The notes below the pieces were generated by a model, which searched no databases, had not been told where the DNA came from, and saw only the letters and a list, made by a program, of their open reading frames with translations. A DNA stretch of 64,000 nucleotides, taken from positions 1,559,458,501-1,559,522,500 of the forward strand of contig CM057455.1 of assembly GCA_016271365.2 (NCBI GenBank), in the 5' to 3' direction. How positions within the stretch are numbered: the first letter of the stretch is position 1; each line of letters opens with the position of its first letter. The position numbers and the translations under genes are program-made. Source of the stretch: Neoceratodus forsteri (Eukaryota > Chordata > Ceratodontiformes > Ceratodontidae). Of this stretch, positions 45,091 through 57,445 are shown in pieces.

Positions 45091-45479
45091 GGAAGCGGTA
45101 GAAGAAGGCTTCCTGACCAATGGAGGTAGAGTGACGAGGGATCGCTAGTGTGTGAGCGCTGGAGGATCTGAGAAGTTGGGGGGGTCAGAGAGAGTCTGTG
45201 AGTTAAGAGTACCAAGCCAGTATTTAGACGTGAACTTGGTGCAGTGGGAGAGATGCCTGCACTCCTATGGCGGCACCCTTGGGCAGGACTCATTGAGGTA
45301 TGGTCCACCACGCCAGCAACTGCCACACACTTCCTCCAGGTGCAGTGCACGTCCCCTCCCTCCCCACTCTTTCACGCTCTCTTCCGTCCTACATTCCTGA
45401 TGGCCCAGGCTCAGGGGACAAACCCAGGTCACCAGCATGCCTGAGCATTCCACCATCCATCAGCCGTTCTGCCTAATTT

Positions 45480-45625
45480 TATAGCCGGGAGGAACTTAAG
45501 CACATGGAGGTCAAGGGACTTGCTCAAGACTGAACCATGAGTCTGTAAGGTAGAGGCGAGATTTCAACAAGGGATTTCCTAGTTCACAGTTTTGCATTCT
45601 ATCCTTCAAACCACACTGCCTTTTC
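45480..45625 (-). mobile_element. Ancient MIR/L2-type repeat fragment
   Basis: The plus-strand string GGTCAAGGGACTTGCTCAAG, then AGAGGCGAGATTTCAA, TTTGCATTCTATCCTTCAAA and CCACACTGCC matches the reverse complement of the conserved part of MIR/L2 3' regions (consensus from memory: GTGACTTGCCCAAGGTCAC ... CCACTA-GCCA). Diverged. Confidence 0.65.
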
Positions 45626-46575
45626 TCAGTCAATACTAACACTACTATAGGCCTTTATGGAAATACTACCCACTTTCAATGGGAGAAATCAGAGCCTACT
45701 TCACAGAGTCCACAAATTTCAGATTAGCATGTAAAATAATCTAGTCTTGTCCCATGTCCTTAACTGCCTTTTCACACACTTGACAAGTGACACCTTAGTC
45801 AGGAATTCTTAAGAGTCTGCTATTACTGGAGGGATATCCAGCTAACAAATGCATTGATAAAGTAGTAGGAAGCAATGGGGGGGCAGGAGGGGGCCTCACC
45901 GACAAAGCAGTTATGTAGCCTATGCCATACAAACTGAATTAGAGAAATGTGGCTAATTGTTGCAGAAGGCAAAACTCAAAGCCCCCTTCCCCTCCCTGTT
46001 TGCCCCATCACTGACCAAACACAATGTAAGCTATGCAAACAATGAAAGACTCCTGTCTAAACAACTAACTGACAAAAGGGCTTTCTGGGGCACTGCTCTT
46101 ACCACATTCCCCTCACCATCACATCACTACATACCTCCAGATGAGGGAATACTATTCTCAAATGTTTTGCATTTAAAGAGTTTCTTTGTGGGTGTCCACA
46201 CTGGAAACCGAGTGCTCAGCTGTGTTACTGGATCTGGCACTAAAGCATTCCCTCTTTACAGGGAAAACATGTATAATAAAAGATTAACTCATCTCCACTG
46301 TAATTCTGAAACGGTTCAACATTTCAGCCTCTGTCCCACTGTAATGCAGTACACTGCAAAATGTGACTTGCATGTGGATACAGCAAAACTGCTCCCATTT
46401 CAAATGTAAAAACAGGGGCACACTGCACAGTGAAGACCAAATTCAGCTGCTTGACGGCTAACATGACTCATTCGAATAATAGTCTGGCCATCTAATTAGG
46501 GGCGCAAAATGAGAGTAGCTCATAAAATAGCATTACATAGCCAGGAACAAATTCCCTTCAAGCATACAGCTGAGG
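45626..46575. other. Unassigned sequence with a 150-codon frame
   Basis: The plus-strand frame 45957-46409 has no recognisable domain or transcript structure; I do not call a gene. Otherwise nothing seen. Confidence 0.35.
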
Positions 46576-46879
46576 TCTGGTGAACACGGCACTGTCTGCC
46601 GTGTCCAAGATGGCTGCCAGAGTTTTCTGTGCATGCATAACTCACGCATGCGCACTGAACTCCGGCAGCATGGTGGCAGAGTCTGCCATGTCCAAGATGT
46701 CCACCAGAGTTCTCAATGCATGCATGACACGCAGGTGCACTGGGCTGCAGCGGCCATCTTGAATACAGTGGACTATGCCACCATGCCGCCGGAGTTCAGT
46801 GTGCATGCACGAGTCAACCCACATTGACAGAAAACTCTGGTAGCCATTTTGGACATGGCGGACAGTGCCGGGTTCCACA
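46576..46879. mobile_element. Fold-back element, ~110-bp arms
   Basis: Left arm about 46576-46687 and right arm about 46770-46879 are reverse complements with ~80-85% identity by eye: CGGCACTGTCTGCCGTGTCC pairs with GGACATGGCGGACAGTGCCG, and GCACTGAACTCCGGCAGCAT with the right ATGCCGCCGGAGTTCAGTGT. GC- and CpG-rich with repeated GCATGC. No coding capacity. Confidence 0.85.
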
Positions 46880-47569
46880 AGTGCCAACAGACAAAATAGC
46901 GCTATGGATGCACAGTGATTGTCGTTCAACTCCACTATTTAAAAAGTCAGTTTGGTATCCAGTAAGCTCCCTTTTCTCTACAGTGATTGCTACACCTGCT
47001 GCAGCTGTGAAAATGGCAATAATAAATATATACAGTAATACATGTGGGCAGACACGATGAGCCGTCAGTCTCCTTCTGCTGTCAGACTCTCCGTTTCCAT
47101 GATTTTCTGCCACTGTAGAACATAGTCTGGCCAGCTAGCTGTACACCCTGAAATAACAGACCTAGTAGGCGGTGAAAGACCTTTCCCTGTCTGTATATGT
47201 ACAGAGATCAACACAGCTACAATCAACTAGGATGCAATGTAATTCCCCAATTAGATGATACTTCTGTTCAACAATCAGGATGTCAACCTTGAGGAGACAC
47301 AGTATACTACAACTCCTCACCCCCAGGTCTAGTTTCTGGACTTTTCTTCTCTGTGCTGGGCCTCTATCCCCCACTCCGCCGCTCCTCATCTTTGTCAGTC
47401 ATTTGCACTTGTGCAGCTGCACAGACCACCTTTACCCACCCACTGCCTTTGGTTCCTTGCTTAGTTGGCAGTCTTATTTTTTGCCATATTTACTGCAAAT
47501 GATTTCCTTTTTTATATATTGTGTGTTTCTATATCTTAAGCTATTCCAACCTCCTCGATTGCATACATT
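46880..47569. other. Unassigned sequence
   Basis: No supported gene or repeat; a G-run lies at about 47575-47583. Confidence 0.35.
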
Positions 47570-47589
47570 TAGGTGGGGGGGGGAAGGTT

Positions 47590-49375
47590 TAAAGTGGACA
47601 GAATTGTGATCCACAGGAAAGAAAATTTAGCCCTACTGAACATATACCTTTTAAACAGCGAGAGGAGACAAAATACAGGTACCTTTGCAGGAAGAATCCT
47701 GCTGGAATTTTATTTCGAAATCTCTCCAGCCAGCTGGTTTGAACCGAGAATTAGACCTCTCTGTGTGTGCTTATAGGAAGAGAGCTTGAAACAACATCCC
47801 GTATTTCCAGTCTCCCCCTTCACTCTTTTACCATCCTCAATCCCCCCAACTATTCCCATACCTGTTAACTACAGAGGGTCCTGCTTGGCACTTCTGAAAC
47901 GGAACTGTATGAATTTTCCCTGAGGACAGACTTGAAAAGTGTGTCGGCATGTCACTGGATGATTCTGATTCTCTTAACAGAAAACAGCAGATTATAGCAA
48001 CGCCTTTCTGAGAAAACTAGGGACAAATCATTCTGGTTTTTTTTTTGGAATTTTGATCTCCAACTATGGACTTTTTTTGAATGTACAGTATCCTGCATCA
48101 ACCTGGACTAGAATATAGGAATTATTAAATGTCAGCTTCATTTGAATTTTGTATGTATTTTCTATGAATCCATCTCAAGGCACTGGTTTTGTGCCTCTTT
48201 TTCACCTTTCCATTTAGATTCATGCCTCAGGTAGCATTCCTGTATTACTGCACTTTAAATAATCTAGTGGTCAAGTTCTATATACATAAAAACAATAGTT
48301 CAGTAGCAGATAAATAACATTCTTATTAACCTACAGTTAAGAGCGTTTGCCATAAGCGATAGATCCTATTATAACACAGACTGGGATGTGGGGCAGGGAA
48401 AGCATTTTAATACCCATCCTTTGGGACTGCCCCAAGGCACAGCCCTAAGGTAAGCCATGCAAATGGCTTTGGATCCGTTGCTGGGCTTAGAGGGATCTTT
48501 TACTAAATAGAGATGTCTGTTGGGGTTTTAACTCTGACCATTGCTGGGTAATAGGAAATACTGTACTACTTTACACTGATCTTTAGTGGTAAAGAAGCGA
48601 TCTTGCCACACTGGTTAGATCAGGAGAGTCCTAAGTTAGCTGAGTGGTACCGATAAATGCTACTAGTCCTCTGGCTACAGAGATTGCCATCTTTCCTGAG
48701 CACAGAGACCAGGCCTACCACAAAAGACTCGATACCTCAGCTGCTCTCCGGTCTATAATGGATTGTGTGCAGTGGACTAATGGGCCATAAGGGCACTTGC
48801 TTTCTTCCAACAACTGTATTATTTTGGATCAACAGAGACAGTACGACAACCTGCCAAGGGTGGGGACGTGTTTGTCCATCTTGTTGTGTTGTATATTTTG
48901 TTTTTGTCCTGTACTGTACTGTGCTGTTTTGAATTTTCAGTAAACGTACATTTAAAACAGACATAGCTACGTGTTTTGTACCACAGTGTAACTTTTGACC
49001 TCGGTCTGAACTTTTCCCCTTCAAGAATGAACACATTTTTATGCACTGTTAAAGCACTTTTTTGCACAGTTTGCCATGTCCTCTTTTTACACCCACTGTT
49101 TCTGAAACTGGTATCACTGGCACTAGAAGGCTCTTCACTGGTATTCGCTACTTGGCAGATCCCAGCTTTCAACATAATAAAAAATCCTGTTTTGAATTTT
49201 GAAGCCATTCAATCCTGTAAGAGTACTCGGTTTAAGAGACAGCCACGGGTTACTGTTAGCCACACACTCCCTGACAAACAGGCAGAACACCTCGAAGAGT
49301 CTGAGCTAACTACAGTGTTTTTCATCTGTGTCTATAATTTTGCAGTTTGCAATAAAATAGCATTTGCACCTTATA
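47590..49375 (+). other. Candidate host 3' UTR or other conserved non-coding stretch
   Basis: About 1.8 kb with no transposon blocks, in contrast to its surroundings. It has short T-runs, and a small run of similar motifs such as TTTGCACAGTTTGCC and GTTTGCAATAAAATAGC near its end. A canonical AATAAA is at 49351-49356, followed 25-50 nt later by a GT/T-rich run (TTGTGTGTGCTG, TTTTCTGTGTTTTC). This is what a vertebrate cleavage/polyadenylation site looks like. I cannot see a stop-ended host coding exon before it, and I do not recognise the gene. The frames inside (such as 48976-49452) look like chance. Confidence 0.3.
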
Positions 49376-49410
49376 CACCCTTGTGTGTGCTGTTTTCTGT
49401 GTTTTCTTTT
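49351..49410 (+). promoter_or_regulatory. Possible polyadenylation signal
   Basis: AATAAA (49351-49356) with a downstream GT-rich element at about 49381-49405. Only sequence context supports it. Confidence 0.35.
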
Positions 49411-50527
49411 GCTTCTGGCATCATGGCTACACTGATCAAGATGCGTTCATAACAGCATGAAGAAGCGGACTAAGCAGGGCTCAAAATTAACAGTATTCCA
49501 GCATGTTTGGAATAGCAGGTTTCACTGTAGGATAACAAAATCACCCTGCTAGTATTTTTCAAGGATTACCACACATCCAACTGGCGAACTATAAAAGAAA
49601 ACTCTTCCCCCCCGCACATCTCAGCCACACCATTATCCTTAACTAGTCTTCTGACACCCCTCAATGCAGGGTGAAGATTCCCACCCTTCTCATCTCACCC
49701 ATGGGTGTGGACATCAGTATTTATCCCCAGGTGTACTCTGTGCAACTGGCCAATATACCTGCATTTGAGCCCTGTGGTGAGAAAAGGAGGATGAGGGTCT
49801 TCATAATGCACTAGACTGTGGTATAACACAAAGTTAAGGGGGGGCGGGGTTCTGAGCAAAGGATGAGCTCAATATATATCACATACACTGCACAGCGGTG
49901 CAGCTATAGTTAGGGTTGCCCGGACTTTAGTGCTCACTGTTCCCCTTTAAATGCTTGAGAGACACTGGAGTCAGTCAGGTTTATGAGGTATATTGGCTCA
50001 AAAGCTCAGAGCACAGGCTTCCCATTATTGCCCATGTCTGAAATGCAGTAAAGAGAAGGATTTTGTTGGCTTGATCTGTCAGCAGAAAATAATCCCAAGC
50101 AACTGTTTAACTCTAAATGCACTCCTGAAACTGCCATCAAACACTCATCAAAACAGTGTTAGTTTTCTGCTCAATGACTTTGCAAATATCAATTCCAAGC
50201 AAAAACGGTGACATGCGGTGGTAATTCTGAGCTTGGCGTAGTTAACTCAAGCCTGTTTAATTTAGCAGTTTGGCCACTTTCATCCATTTTGCCTCCATTT
50301 CAAATCCAGTCACAGAGAAAACCATCAGAGCTTAAAAGCCAACATCCTGTTTCTATAACCTATTCTGACTAGGCTTTTGACCGAGTTTCTCACAGGACTG
50401 GCCTGTGTTGTTGCTGCAATAATTAAACTTTTCATTTAGCCTGGACTGCACTCTTTGCCCGAAAATTGGTAGCTGCAACTCCCTGCCAACTGCCAGGAGG
50501 CCCGGGATTAAATCAGACTAGGGACAC
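49411..50527. other. Unassigned sequence
   Basis: No gene or repeat structure recognised. A short G-run (GGGGGGCGGGG) lies near 49838. Confidence 0.35.
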
Positions 50528-51074
50528 TTAAAGGGACCACGTCAACCCTTTAGCATTGCACTGTTTCTAGTTGAAACCCCACACTTTATGATTGCTTACC
50601 TTCTTTAAAATTCACTGATGTTGCTGGTTGTTTTATCTGCTTCCTTTCTTAGTAGAACTGACATTTATGCTAGTTATGGTGTAGTTATACCCAACATTGT
50701 TTTGTTTCACATCCTTGATCTACTCTTACTGCATACTTCCTGTACATTAAGAACACCCCCAACCAGTGCAACCACTCATGGTGTGACAGTCTCCACTCCT
50801 CCCACTACATCATGAGTAGCCAGACTATGTTGGGGAGTGTTTCAAAGTCCAGGAAAGAGGCAGTGGGAGTTGATCAAGGAATGTAAACAAACATTTTTAT
50901 GTGGTAACATAAGTTTGGTGGGCAGTCTGTTTTCACTTTTAAAAAGAAAAAAGGAATCCGAACCAAACTCCCAGCTACATTAGCACATTTTAAAGAATGT
51001 GAGCAAACATAAAAATGTGTATTTTTAACCTTTGGACACTTTGAGGGCTAAGGGGGTTGACAGTGTCCCTTTAA
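50528..51074. mobile_element. TTAA MITE, copy 2 of the inner family
   Basis: TTAA at 50528-50531 and 51071-51074, ends AGGGACCACGTCAACC and GGTTGACAGTGTCCCT. It runs parallel to 6244-6784 along its whole length (TTTCTAGTTGAAACCCCACA, TTTATGATTGCTTACCTTCT, TTCACTGATGTTGCTGG, GGAATGTAAACAAACA, GGCTAAGGGGGTTGACAGT). Non-coding. Confidence 0.9.
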
Positions 51075-51104
51075 ACACTATACAGTCTCAAACGAGGCAT
51101 GTTT

Positions 51105-51173
51105 ACACTACCACATTATTTGCACCACAGCAACCCAAGAGCTCGGGTTCCTGTGATGCAAGTGTGGTAGTGT
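51105..51173. repeat. Short hairpin, ~30-bp arms
   Basis: Left arm 51105-51136 (ACACTACCACATTATTTGC...) pairs with right arm 51145-51173 (...GCAAGTGTGGTAGTGT) over about 29-32 bp with a few mismatches and an 8-nt loop. It lies 31 bp after the MITE. Confidence 0.85.
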
Positions 51174-51734
51174 CGACATTTACAAGATCATAGTAAGTCA
51201 CCCCTTAATCCACACCAACAGTCTCAACAAAGTTGAGAACGTGTAGCGATGTGAGTGGTGTAGGCTGCCGTGTGGACCGGCAGCACCAGCCACGTCACTG
51301 TAATGTGTCTATCTCACCTCGTCTGTATTGTTCTGACCCAGTCATGCACTTAATTGCCAACAAACAGAGCACAAGCACAAGCCTAAAGAAAGTCCTCTGA
51401 TTGCAAAGAAATATTATTATTGAATTTTGTGGACCGAAATAAAGCTAAATATCAGACAGAAAAGGACAGTGAGTGTAACTAAGCCCCAATAATTGCAGAG
51501 AAGAGGCTTTACAATTGTACAATGTTTGAATACCATTTTAGCCAGAACATTTCTTACTGAAAATAGCACTGATGATTAGCAGCAGCATTTGGAGTTTCCC
51601 TTCACATACAGATTAAGCCCATGTGTTACAAGTTGCAGTAATTTTCAGCTGTTTTTTTTCCTCACGCTGGTCCCAACAGATTGGAATTTGTTACTAAACT
51701 TTATTACGTTTCCTCCACTCAACAGCGAAATACA
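51174..51734. other. Unassigned sequence
   Basis: Nothing supported. Confidence 0.35.
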
Positions 51735-54480
51735 TTTAGGGTTGTCGTTATTTACTAATAACTGCTGATTCCTTGGCTGACATTGTCTGCACCACAGAAA
51801 CTTGGTTTAGTGATGACACTGGCCTTGTGCTGGGGGCATCTGTTCCTCCCAGTTTCTCTGTGATGCATTGCCTGAGGAGGGATCGCAGAAGGGGCGGGGT
51901 GGCCGTCTGTTTTAGATCCACCCTGGGACGCACTGCACTCCCTATGAAAACTTTCAGATCCTTTGAATGTGTGATGGTCACATATGTCAGGTGTCAGTAG
52001 CAGGATCCTGCTCATCTGCCGACTTCTGGGCGGTGAGAATGATTTACTGTAGGAGCTGGCAGACTTCATCGCTGAACAGGTGTTGGATGCCCCCAGGTTA
52101 TTGGTGCTGGAGGACTCCAATGCCTGGGTCGACGACGAATCCTCGCATTTTGGACAGGAGCTCCTTCAGTTGATGTCTTCACTGGGACTGACACAGGCAG
52201 TTGCCTCTGAAATCCATCAGCATGGCCACACATAGGATCTGATCTTTTCATTGGGACTTGACATTAGTGCGGTCAAGGCTGATCCTGTCTCTTGGTCGTA
52301 TCATGCAGTTGTGTTCCAGTGTGGGGTCACCTGTTTAGCTACCCCCTTCATGGAGATTATCCAGTGCCACCCAAAACATAAACTGGAGCCTCACAAACTC
52401 CAGGAGGCACTGGATGTCTTGGGTATGTTGCTAGCCTGTGCACAAAGTACAGAGGTAGCCATGGAGTGCTATAACATGGTACTTACAGCTGCCCTGGACT
52501 CTACTGCACCTTTCTACGTTCACCCCTTGACCTCTCATCATAGTTCACCACGGTACTGTGCTGAGCTGTGGCGGCTGAAGAGAAAGGGGGAAGTCTGGAG
52601 CATTCTTGGAGAGGTTCCAGGTCTGTGAAGGACAGATTGGTGTTGAGAATTCACTATGTGGAATATGAATGGGAAATCAACCTGAAAAAGACAGAATTCC
52701 TATCATGGTCAATTGCTGCATGGAAATATCACTTAGCCCAGCTCTTTCACACTGTGGACAGGTTGTTAAATCCTCAGTTTACAGTCCGTTGGAGCTATTT
52801 TTGCCGAAACGTTCGATGGGTTTGGGCACTTTTTCACTGACAAGGTGTCGGCAAATAGGTCTGGAATTTCTTCTAGTGGCCTGGCTTGGGCTGGTGGTGG
52901 TGGTCGTACCTTCAGTGACTTAGATCTGCCTGTCTGGGATAAGTTTCAACCCATTTATGAGGTTGCAGTCCCATGGGTCGTCCTCAAGTTTGCATCCAAC
53001 CAACTGTATGCTGGAACCAGGACCAACGTGGCTGATTCTCAGCTGCACAGAGTTCCTAGACCCAGTATTTGCGGAGATCATGAATGGGTCCCTGAGGGAG
53101 GGTGTCTTTCCTTTGGTCTTGAAAAGGGCTATGGTCAGGCCCCTTCTAAAAAAGCCATCCTTGGACCCTGATGTTATAGCAAATTACAAGCCTGTCTCTA
53201 ACCTACCCTTTTTCTAGGGAAGGTTATTGAGAAGGTGGTGACTGAGCAACTGACGGATTGCTTGGAGTCTCTTTCCAGCTATAAACCTCTCCAGTTGTGA
53301 TTCTGGCCTTGGCACAGCACTATGACAACTCTCATCAGGGTGACCCATGATCTCCTCCTTGCAGGGCACTGAGGACTATGTTCAGTCTTGGTGCTTTAGG
53401 ATCACTCGTCGGCATATGACACAGTGGATCATGGGGTGCTGTTGGATCACCTGAGGAACTATGTAGGCCTCACCGGCAGTTTTGCACTGGTTTGTGTCCT
53501 ACTTGGCTGGGAGAATGCAGCAGGTGGCTCTTAGGAATTATACTTTGGAGGCATCTGTGTTGTGGGATTTCACTGTTATGCAGAAGATATCCAGCTGTAC
53601 CAATCTTGTGCCCCTGACAATACATCTGTGACTTTGATGCTGAGCCATTGTCTGGCTGAGATTAATGACTGGATGGCCTCGAACGGGTTATGCCTAAACC
53701 CAGGAATGACAGAGGCCATGGTGACTGAACTTGGTCACCAGGACATGTCTGCTATGAAGGATATGGCTCTCCCTGTATTGGGTGGCTTATCCCTCATGGC
53801 AGCCGATATGGTTAGGGACCTGGGGGTCATTTTAGAGGACAGCTCAACATCTGAACATCAGGTGTTTTCTGTTCTCCAATCTGGCTTCTTCCTTCTGTGG
53901 AACATTGCCAGGATCAAAACCTATTTAGCTCAAGAAGATCCAATGACAATCATCCATGCTTTCGTCACTTCTAGGTTGGACTACCACATCGCTCTTTACG
54001 TAGGGCTATCTGGAGGTTTGGTGCATCAACTGCAGCTAGTGCAGAACGCTGCGGCCTGGATGATAGTGAGCTCCTTGTGAAGTGATCACATTACGCCGGT
54101 TCTACATGCTCTGCCTTTGCATTCCTGCATCACCTTCAAGATCTTCTTGTTAACATACAAGGTCCTACGTGGTCTGGGACTGAAATGCTTAAAAGAGCTC
54201 CCGATTCCATACCACCCAGCTCATCCTCTCCACTCCACCGATGCTGGTCTGTAGGTAATCCCCCCTGTCAGACGTAAATCCTCATGCAACAGAGCTTTAA
54301 AACCTTGCTAAAAATGTTTTTGTCTTATCAAGTCTATTCAGTATAATTTGCTATATTTCCTTTGATTTTATTTGCTGGTTATTGTTTTAATGTGATGTGT
54401 CATGACTGTCGTCTAACTCTGTAAAGCACTCAGTGCCCATGTTGGATTGGACACTATACAAATAACCTTTGCCCTGCCTA
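51735..54480 (+). pseudogene. L2-clade LINE, degraded
   Basis: The 5' part has an endonuclease block ADIVCTTETWFSDDTG (about 51773-51820) and RRDRRRGGVAVCF. A second endonuclease part with GLTQAV-like, HGHT and DLIFSLGLD lies near 52190-52255. The RT starts near 53075 with LREGVFPLVLKRAMVRPLLK and NYKPVSNLPF. Motif A LDHSSAYDTVDHGVLLDHL (about 53395-53450) is preceded by an in-frame stop. Motif C reads CYAEDIQLYQS, so the expected YADD is YAED. The 172-codon frame 53562-54080 continues through NDWMASNGLCLNPGM and VTSRLDYHIALY. The 3' end AAAGCACTCAGTGCCCATGT ... ATACAAATAA is typical of L2. Dead. Confidence 0.88.
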
Positions 54481-55875
54481 ATTAGGTGCATATTTCTCAC
54501 CTGTGCACTATTAATCTTGGTACATACTTTCTTTATTTGAGGCTGAAGTGCAGCATACTGCCCCCAGACTCATGGCCCCTCTTCAGCCTGACTTGCATCA
54601 GCACAGAGAAAGAGGTCGTGTAAATGGGAACCGGCATCAGTTCATGAGATGGTAGCCCCATTGGAGTGGAAATCAGTAAGGAGCAGTGCTGCCATGTAAA
54701 GACAGCTTTAGCCTCTCAGTGCTGCAGCCCACCTAGCTTTCAAAGTAAGTAAACGCAGAACCCTATAATAAGAAAATGAATTTCAGCTGGGTTATCCCGC
54801 ACCAACAAATTGTAATAACAAAAAAGCACACCAGAGAAGGCTATTTTGTGAACTTTGCTCAGTTTTGTAACCTTGCCACTGTTCTCTTTGCTCCAGTTCT
54901 ATGCCAGTTTCTATCCTGCACATTAATGGTATATAATGTATGGTGACCACTTATTACCGCTAGAAAGTGTCAAGATTATTTTCTTGTAATCCCATCACTA
55001 TGACTTCAGGGGTTATAAACCCATCGAGTACATCATAGCGATAGAATTATCACCTGAGCCAACCTGCACATGCGCGCATTTTAAGTAGAGGCTCAGAACA
55101 AACGTCTGCGGCAGTGAGAGCTGGCCCTTACAGAGTGTGGTGGCTTCAGGAAAACAGCAAAGTAAGGGCTCTTTTCATTCAGACGGTGCTCATTTGATGT
55201 GTTTGCCTCATAGAATATAAAATATAATGGATGTGGATTCATCGCTAACCTCACTGAAATTGCTTCTCACGGTTACCATGACAACGTAAAACCTCTTGAG
55301 CTTCGCTCTCAAGGTTTACCAAGTTGTGTCAGTAACCTCTCAAAGTGATTACAGTGTGGTTACAGATTAATCCCCATCCCTTATCCTCTATGCAATGAAT
55401 CTGGAAATGTACAGTGAAGCTTACCACTATCAGATACCAGATCCTGTAGAATTCTGCTGAAAAAGGCAATTCAATGACAACAGTCATGCAGGAAACTGTG
55501 ACACTGTATCTGATCCTGGTGGACACCACTGTATATCATTTTAAATACAACTAGAATCATTCACTGCTTTTAATACTAGAGGCCATGAGATAATTTTGTA
55601 CGGACTGAAATGACAGTTTAAACATAAAATCATAATGGCAGTAAAATGACTTACTGGCTCAAGATTTTCTCGTAATTTTTTTTCTCTCACGTAAGAATAC
55701 AAGTCCCCATGCCATCAAGTGGGCACACATACTGTCAGAGGCATATTTGCCATTCTCACCTCTCCAGTTCTATGAATAGCATCACCTTTGTATCTCCAGA
55801 AACGTTATCGCAAGGTAATTTTGCTGACCAAGACTTCTTGCTTTCCACATTGTCCTAAGGTGTCACTCAGGTGTC
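54481..55875. other. Unassigned sequence
   Basis: No gene recognised. Small inverted similarities near 55420-55530 are not convincing. Confidence 0.35.
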
Positions 55876-55879
55876 AGTT

Positions 55880-57445
55880 CTTCAATCGCTGCTCTTTACA
55901 ATATACATACTACATCCATAGGCAACCACCACCATTAGGAACCTCCCAGAATGCTTAGAGAAGAATCCCCCATTGGTTCAAAAGCTATCTCACCGATCGC
56001 TCCCAATTTGTGTGCATTGGCTCTGCTTGCTCCCCTCCCAGCCGGTCTCCACAAGTGTCCCCCAGTGCTCTATCCTTGGCCCCCTCCTTTTCTCTTTATT
56101 TATTAACTCCCTTCCCTCGGACAGTCTCAACTGTCACTCACTCCTCTATGCTGATGACCTCGTGCTCTTCTGCAGTGACAAATCCCCTACCCTCATCTCC
56201 TCCACTCTCTCACTAAACTACGCGGCTGCCCATAACTGGTTTGCTGATAACCTCCTTCTGGTTAGTGCCAAAAAGCTAAATCAGTACTGTTCTGATCCAA
56301 GCCCTTCTTAGCTAAACACAAGTCAGGCTCCGCTCTAAACATTGCATCCCCTGATGGTCATGTCCTTGAGGAGGTCATCCATTTCAAATACCTTGGAGTA
56401 GTGCTTGACCCCTCCTTCTCCTTCTCAGATCACACAGACTACCTAGTGCTAAGGTTCCACCAAAAACTTGATGCTACCTTCAGAATCCAGTAATACCTCA
56501 CCTTAGAGACCCCACCCCCCTTGCCATCATCCAGGGTAACCTGCTCCCTATCCTGGACTACTGCTCCCCTATATACTCGAGAAAATCTGCAATTAGCATG
56601 GCCAAACTCTCCAAAGCTTACAACAGTGCCTGTTAGTTCAACTTGTCGGCTCCCTATGCCACTCACCACTGTGCCCTCTTCAATCCCCTGGGATGGCTCC
56701 CACTGCAGGCCCGTTTCAACTTCGCCCTGTACTGCATGGTTGATTCTGCCATCCATATTGGCCAGGAATCCCCTCTTTCTCCCCTCCTCGCCATCAGCAC
56801 CATGAATCGCAGCCTCCGCTCTAGCTGTATCCCCCCCCCGCACATCCCCAGGGTATCCACTAACATGGGGAGTAGAGCCCTATCAGTGGCAGCCCCTACT
56901 CTGTAGAAGAACCTGCCTACTGAACTGCACACTACTGACACACACTGCCTGTTCAAAATCCGTCTTAAGGACCGGCTTTTGTTGGCATCTACCTGCAAAT
57001 GCTTCGGGTGTAGCCCCCCTCCTCACTTGAATAGTATCCCTCTACTACTCCTACTGCCTAACCCCTTCCCTCCCACCTCCTGCCTCACTTATCCCAGAGT
57101 TCGATCTTACTCACCGCTGAACCTTGCCTATGCAATATACCTGTTGGATTGCCAACAGATTATTTTCGACACAGTACTGTTTTTAGTCCATCCGGGCATT
57201 TTTTTGATTTCTCAAACCACTGTATTATTTTCTCAAAACAATGTATTATCTGTGATTTTGCATGCTAATTTCCTGTGCTTGTGATTTTGATGTTTGGCAC
57301 GTATGATTTACATTGCACTTTAGCTATCTTATATTATTATGTCACATGCTCTGGCCACACAGTGCATGGCTCAGGTCGTGCCTGAAAAACGATCCCTGGG
57401 ATCAATGCATCTACCCGGTTACCAAAGTCAGAGAAATAAATAAGA
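55880..57445 (+). pseudogene. Rex1/L2-like LINE, second family, 5'-truncated
   Basis: RT from just before motif B. The frame 55973-56311 gives VSTSVPQCSILGPLLFSLFI (motif B, PQGS changed to PQCS) and HSLLYADDLVLFCSDKS, motif C with YADD intact. Then come HFKYLGVVLDPSFSFSDHTD (about 56380-56430), ILDYCSPIYS, APYATHHCALFNPLGWLPLQA and, near 56930-56990, a TDTHCLFKIRLKDRLLLAS segment. Stops and shifts are present. The 3' end (GCATGGCTCAGG ... TACCCGGTTACCAAAG ... AAATAAATAAG) recurs reversed at 59097-59190. The motif A region and the endonuclease are missing. Confidence 0.82.

Noticed and set aside
45957..46409. Plus-strand frame of 150 codons
   Set aside because: No recognisable domain or neighbouring exon signals.
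48976..49452. Plus-strand frame of 158 codons
   Set aside because: Hydrophobic patches but no family. It overlaps the AATAAA signal, which argues for non-coding sequence.
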